Under the pieces are notes generated by a model. That model was not told the origin of the DNA and searched no databases. It saw only the letters and a list, made by a program, of their open reading frames with translations. A program made the translations under genes and the position numbers. Of a stretch of 64,000 nucleotides of DNA, positions 62,401 to 64,000 are shown piece after piece (position 1 is the first letter of the stretch; every line of letters begins with the position of its first letter). The DNA comes from Mansonella perstans (Eukaryota > Nematoda > Chromadorea > Rhabditida > Onchocercidae), in assembly GCA_037074765.1 (NCBI GenBank), contig JBAMDO010000039.1, positions 124,001-188,000 on the forward strand, read 5' to 3'.

Positions 62401-63174
62401 CAAGATCTGTGATCAATGTATGTGTTTTCTGAAAAAAGGATATCCGGAAAATTTATATTATAGCGAAGAAAATGCAAAAAATGGTAGCGGGAAAGAAATC
62501 TGACTAATTACACCAGTTAATTAGTATTCTTGGACGGTTATCATTTCCTAATAATTCAATGAATATACGCTTTTCACATAAAACTATTTTAACCCGAAGC
62601 TTTTAATATTGCGTTTTAAAGTTTCAAATTTTCAATATCATATTTTATAAAAATCATACTTTTGTGCGTTCTCAATATTCTACTTTTGACACACTAATGT
62701 ATCTTATTGTACTATATTTTTTTAAATACCAGAAATACCATTGCTTTTGGTAATTAAAATGGTAATTAAAAGAAATGACTACTAATTTATTCGTTACTTT
62801 TGAAGCGAAAGTTTTAAAAATGCAGAAAAAACTATAATTAACCAAGTAAGTTATCAATATTACATAAGAAATGAAATTGAATTTTTCTTGAATTTTCTCT
62901 TTTTTCAATTAAAATTTTAGTTTCATAAAATCTAATTCTAACATCTAAATCCATTAAATCTAATTTAAAATTCCGATTTAATAAAATCTAACATATTGAT
63001 CATAGATGATGGCTCGTTGTAATTTACCGTTGACTGGTTCACCATTTAATAATCTATCTTTGTAAACATAATATCCGATAATATCGCCGTTTGCATGTAA
63101 TGGCTTTTCCCAGCTTACTTTTACCGCGGATGCATTGACCAGGACAACTTCAACATCCCGTGGAGCTGATGGCA
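30528..63174 (-). CDS. ptp-3: LAR-type receptor protein tyrosine phosphatase, partial at its 5' end
   Basis: This gene encodes the worm orthologue of LAR/PTPRF, PTPRD and PTPRS, a type I membrane phosphatase acting in axon guidance, synapse formation and epithelial adhesion. Twenty-six exons of the long frame can be joined with every phase matching: 62993-63174, 62305-62428, 62069-62154, 61610-61721, 60880-61022, 57398-57508, 56765-56894, 38877-39133, 38052-38305, 37639-37894, 37152-37285, 36687-36804, 36291-36395, 35891-36078, 35378-35537, 34977-35210, 34509-34694, 34074-34253, 33534-33751, 33228-33357, 32824-32979, 32284-32462, 31809-31935, 31394-31519, 30945-31043, 30528-30794. They give about 1,419 residues: six FN3-like domains, membrane-proximal segment, transmembrane helix, D1 and D2. 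The first exon enters in phase 1, so the Ig domains and first FN3 domains lie beyond base 64,000. An internal start for a shorter form is described under 46246-46723. All borders are gt/ag. Confidence 0.93.
32824..34694 (-). CDS. ptp-3: LAR gene: catalytic phosphatase domain D1
   Basis: Five exons (34509-34694, 34074-34253, 33534-33751, 33228-33357, 32824-32979). All hallmarks of an active PTP are present: [16 protein letters not shown], the substrate-recognition [47 protein letters not shown], the WPDHGVP general-acid loop, the nucleophile loop [12 protein letters not shown] (codon for its first Ser split across exons 33534-33751 and 33228-33357), and the Q-loop QTDDQYIF. The domain removes phosphate from phosphotyrosine in cytoplasmic substrates. 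The plus-strand frame at 33550-33900 is antisense to one of these exons. This domain is the strongest evidence for the gene assignment. Confidence 0.95.
34977..35537 (-). CDS. ptp-3: LAR gene: juxtamembrane region and entry to D1
   Basis: Exons 35378-35537 and 34977-35210 encode the cytoplasmic juxtamembrane stretch. They begin with the basic [15 protein letters not shown] and include the low-complexity [20 protein letters not shown]. They end with the conserved LAR pre-D1 segment [20 protein letters not shown] and FSQ, which forms the wedge helix before the first phosphatase domain. Confidence 0.9.
35891..36078 (-). CDS. ptp-3: LAR gene: transmembrane exon
   Basis: The exon reads [20 protein letters not shown] and a short polar stretch, and then a clear single hydrophobic helix ([20 protein letters not shown]). 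The next exon follows with basic stop-transfer residues ([11 protein letters not shown]), so the C-terminal side is cytoplasmic. The exon ends in phase 2, splitting a Trp codon. Confidence 0.92.
36291..37285 (-). CDS. ptp-3: LAR gene: membrane-proximal extracellular segment
   Basis: Three exons (37152-37285, 36687-36804, 36291-36395). The first is basic and ends [16 protein letters not shown]; the LAR family is cut by proprotein convertases near such a basic cluster, so this is a candidate region, though no full RXK/RR site is present. The second carries [17 protein letters not shown], and the second and third together give [20 protein letters not shown], followed by [11 protein letters not shown]. 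This corresponds well to the family's YIAA, the GYDN segment and the final strand of the last FN3. The donor of the first exon (AAAGG then gtttat) is weaker than the others but is the only one giving the right phase. Confidence 0.85.
37639..39133 (-). CDS. ptp-3: LAR gene: FN3 domains d, e and start of f
   Basis: Exon 38877-39133 encodes almost a whole FN3 domain ([41 protein letters not shown]). Exon 38052-38305 begins the next ([29 protein letters not shown]). Exon 37639-37894 completes it ([25 protein letters not shown]) and opens the last membrane-proximal FN3 ([27 protein letters not shown]). These three exons are common to the long and short forms. Phases are 1/0, 0/2 and 2/0 and fit. 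Frames on the plus strand over the same bases are antisense shadows. Confidence 0.9.
39134..42096. other. LAR intron, no gene seen
   Basis: AT-rich intron with an AGT/GTA trinucleotide repeat at 40295-40376. The plus-strand frame at 39613-39867 contains a GC-richer patch (39675-39720) but has no recognisable motif or splice context. Confidence 0.6.
40295..40376. repeat. AGT trinucleotide repeat
   Basis: About 27 agt units with scattered substitutions (aat, agc, aaa). The longest uninterrupted run is near 40348-40371. Confidence 0.85.
42097..42624 (-). CDS. ptp-3: Ser/Thr-rich in-frame exon of the LAR gene, part of the short isoform
   Basis: The acceptor ttgtgttttag and donor AGTG/gtaagcag bound a 528-base exon entered and left in phase 1, so it can be kept or skipped without breaking the frame. 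It reads [17 protein letters not shown] at the start, has a moderately charged stretch ([15 protein letters not shown]), and then becomes rich in Ser, Thr and Asn ([16 protein letters not shown]). It ends [16 protein letters not shown] before joining ATIYPPSNV of the next FN3 exon. It has several N-glycosylation sequons and no membrane span. It would form the stalk between the novel N-terminus (46 kb exon) and the FN3 domains in the short form. Reading through the donor gives ten residues and a stop, so an alternative terminal use is possible. Confidence 0.65.
42879..43052 (-). CDS. 57-codon basic open frame, possible second alternative 5' exon
   Basis: After an acceptor-like gacattggcttag (ending at 43062) the minus strand has ATG and an open frame of 57 codons to TAA. 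It starts [20 protein letters not shown], stays strongly basic ([18 protein letters not shown]), then five Ser, five Ala and Gly-Met. The composition is quite unlike chance AT-rich DNA. It could be a small stand-alone protein. Alternatively, a GC donor (GCAG then gcatgt, exon end at 42887) would join it in frame to exon 42097-42624. The ordinary gt donor four bases further on would give an immediate stop after splicing. No signal peptide is seen; the basic cluster looks like a nuclear or RNA/DNA-contacting region. Confidence 0.45.
   Translation of the reverse strand: MTVRQWMLHGSKKRKQRQTRMRTNVARLLRQQRVRKLRMQHLLKESSSSSAAAAAGM
43063..46245. other. LAR intron between the two alternative 5' exons
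   Basis: No exon was seen. It contains a short ATC trinucleotide run at 44303-44318 and otherwise AT-rich sequence. If the 43 kb exon has its own start, the promoter would lie around 43.1-43.9 kb, where a GC-richer patch (43840-43940) occurs. Confidence 0.5.
46246..46723 (-). CDS. alternative first exon of the LAR gene, or first exon of a nested gene
   Basis: An ATG-initiated open segment of 159 codons ends at a strong donor (CATA then gtaagttt) in phase 1. That is exactly the phase required by the acceptor of exon 42097-42624, giving [12 protein letters not shown]. The encoded segment starts [17 protein letters not shown] and has no signal peptide. It contains two copies of a helical motif: [17 protein letters not shown] with [12 protein letters not shown] (about residues 31-72), and [17 protein letters not shown] with [13 protein letters not shown] (about 113-154). 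C. elegans ptp-3 is known to make a short form lacking the Ig and first FN3 domains, and this exon sits where such an internal start would be. The family of the duplicated motif is not recognised. A separate nested gene sharing exon 42097-42624 is the alternative. Confidence 0.65.
46724..53069. other. LAR intron upstream of the alternative first exon
   Basis: No exon was seen in about 6.3 kb of AT-rich sequence. If the exon at 46246-46723 is an alternative first exon, its promoter should lie at the left end of this stretch. It includes a degenerate TTA/TAT-rich simple repeat at 48388-48606 that generates a spurious 99-residue open frame. Confidence 0.5.
48388..48606. repeat. degenerate TTA/TAT-rich simple repeat
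   Basis: About 220 bases of ttattac, ctattatta and ttattat variants. The open frame across it (48319-48618) encodes only Leu, Tyr, Ile and Ser-rich low complexity. Confidence 0.75.
53070..56080 (+). mobile_element. decayed RTE-type LINE retrotransposon inside a LAR intron
   Basis: The plus strand holds fragments, in the right order but broken by many stops and frameshifts, of a non-LTR retrotransposon polyprotein. An endonuclease-like part begins about 53260 ([13 protein letters not shown], then [13 protein letters not shown]) and carries [10 protein letters not shown] (53593-53622) and IILGDFNA (53648-53671). Reverse-transcriptase pieces are [16 protein letters not shown] (about 54453), [14 protein letters not shown] (about 54657), [10 protein letters not shown] (about 54730), the catalytic [11 protein letters not shown] box (YADD at 55112-55123) and LPILLYGSD. 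The tail includes [23 protein letters not shown] and a Cys/His finger-like [19 protein letters not shown] near 55915-55980. The order and motifs match RTE-clade elements as I know them. It lies antisense to the host gene. The ends are approximate; no target-site duplication was identified. Not functional. Confidence 0.85.
56081..56764. other. LAR intron between LINE remnant and FN3 exon
   Basis: AT-rich sequence with A runs (56222-56234) near the 3' side of the LINE remnant, which may include its tail. No exon was seen. Confidence 0.5.
56765..57508 (-). CDS. ptp-3: LAR gene: two exons completing FN3 domain c
   Basis: Exon 57398-57508 starts directly with [20 protein letters not shown], the core B and C strands of an FN3 domain. 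Exon 56765-56894 carries [19 protein letters not shown] and ends ...DPDPA in phase 1. That phase lets it join either the exon at 39133 (giving [10 protein letters not shown]) or the optional exon at 42624. The introns on both sides are several kilobases or more, unlike the compact downstream exons. Confidence 0.88.
57509..60879. other. LAR intron, no gene seen
   Basis: AT-rich intron between two FN3 exons. It contains a diverged repeat pair near 59151-59310 and a direct duplication at 60231-60342. Short frames at 57803-58036, 58087-58296 and 58510-58800 have no supporting signals. Confidence 0.6.
60231..60342. repeat. direct duplication in LAR intron, period about 67 bases
   Basis: Copy one, acgcattaattactataaat (from 60231), and copy two, acgcattaattaccataaat (from 60298), both continue through gattaagc or aattaagc to ctaagattac. 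Copies are about 46 bases long and separated by about 20 bases. Confidence 0.65.
60880..63174 (-). CDS. ptp-3: LAR gene: first five exons in the window, FN3 domains a and b
   Basis: Exons 62993-63174 and 62305-62428 form one FN3 domain. It starts [20 protein letters not shown] and has the WEKP strand, the [20 protein letters not shown] motif typical of the F and G strands, and the closing KKILTGG. Exons 62069-62154, 61610-61721 and 60880-61022 form the next domain, from [12 protein letters not shown] through VDWKPPK and IIWYKPFEH to the closing [16 protein letters not shown] and WLTTPVG. The last exon also begins the third domain ([17 protein letters not shown]). FN3 domains of LAR lie outside the cell and bind matrix and synaptic ligands. 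The 62168-62503 plus-strand open frame is only the antisense of this block. Confidence 0.88.
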
Positions 63175-64000
63175 CTAAAATAAAAGTAAATACGAAATGT
63201 GATAAGCAAAGTCAAATAATTAATTGAAACAAACCTGAATGACTAAACACTTCAAAATTTTTTCTGCAAAATTTAAATAACAAATTGTTGAAATTTTCGA
63301 AAATGATTTAATGAAGATTTTCGTTTCTTATTATATTAACAGTGTAAAAAAACAATATTTTGACAATTTTTCTCCGGAAAACTTTGACAAATTCTGTTTC
63401 TTTAATAATTGAAATACCATGCTCTAGAAGAATGGTAGATTTCATAACCATTTCAAAACTTTCTGAACCTTAAATGGCATATGAGATTCCGTCAAATCCA
63501 GCTTATTTCGTTTTCATTGTAAGCTTCGAAATAATATATCAAAAAATAAAGTTATGCCAAGATAAATAATTTAAAATTAGTTAATTTTTAAACTATAATT
63601 TTTTAAACTATGGAAAGAATTTAAAACATAAATTAAAACAAGAAAATAGCACTGACTGAGAATTTGATATTTCAAAACTTCCACAAACTAACTAAAAAAT
63701 CCAAGTGATATAAAAAAACAAAATAATGAATGGTAAATGTTTGTGGCAGAAAAGGCTGTCATAAATTTTAAATAAAAATTAAATCGAAAGCCCGAATTCG
63801 TGACTAAGATGATAATAGTTATGTTAAAAATATTAAATTTCTGTTAAACTTAATAAAAACTTGTAAAAACGTCAAAAAATTGAAATCTACGTCTTTCATA
63901 ATTATTTAATTACAACTTAAAGAAATTTATTTTTTAATGTTTTACTTTAAAAAATTGTATTAATCATATCGAGCCATAAAAATAGGCTAAACTGATTCAT
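63175..64000. other. LAR intron running off the right edge
   Basis: No exon was seen on either strand. The first in-window exon needs a preceding exon ending in phase 1, which must lie beyond 64,000. Confidence 0.6.

Noticed and set aside
62168..62503. Plus-strand open frame of 111 residues
   Set aside because: Antisense of the FN3 exon 62305-62428 plus intron sequence.
1..64000. CRISPR arrays, rRNA genes and bacterial operons
   Set aside because: No spaced direct repeats of CRISPR type, no rRNA-like conserved blocks and no intron-free gene clusters were seen; the gene structure is eukaryotic throughout.

Overview
The window reads as AT-rich nuclear DNA of a nematode. Genes are split by introns with T-rich acceptors ending in cag or tag, coding islands stand out as richer in GC, and the main gene is an orthologue of the worm LAR-type receptor phosphatase ptp-3. 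A filarial or related spirurid worm would fit the composition and gene style, but that is an inference and no species marker was seen.

Layout. Bases 1-24,000 are gene-poor: a likely terminal exon of a plus-strand gene enters from the left (348-506), and a minus-strand membrane-protein fragment lies at 5.07-5.67 kb. The rest is AT-rich sequence with short duplications and minisatellites. Bases 24,069-26,982 hold a complete seven-exon plus-strand gene for a 318-residue acidic, low-complexity protein of unknown function. Bases 27,905-28,531 (minus) hold a single-exon Arg/Ser-rich protein with a six-copy tandem repeat.

From 30,528 to the right edge everything belongs to one large minus-strand gene, a LAR-type receptor protein tyrosine phosphatase. 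I traced 26 exons shared by a continuous long reading frame, and their phases all agree. In protein order they encode six FN3-like domains, the membrane-proximal segment, one transmembrane helix, an intact catalytic D1 domain and a D2 domain. The Ig domains and first FN3 domains must lie beyond base 64,000. The exons from 30.5 to 39.1 kb are tightly packed.

Upstream of them lies a 17.6 kb intron with two notable contents. One is a set of alternative 5' exons: a 159-residue exon with an internal duplicated helical motif at 46.2-46.7 kb, which splices in phase to a 176-codon Ser/Thr-rich exon at 42.1-42.6 kb and then to the FN3/phosphatase part. This is the layout expected of a short LAR isoform driven by an internal promoter. 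The other is a decayed RTE-type LINE retrotransposon at about 53.1-56.1 kb on the opposite strand.

No tRNA, rRNA, CRISPR array or bacterial-type operon was found.
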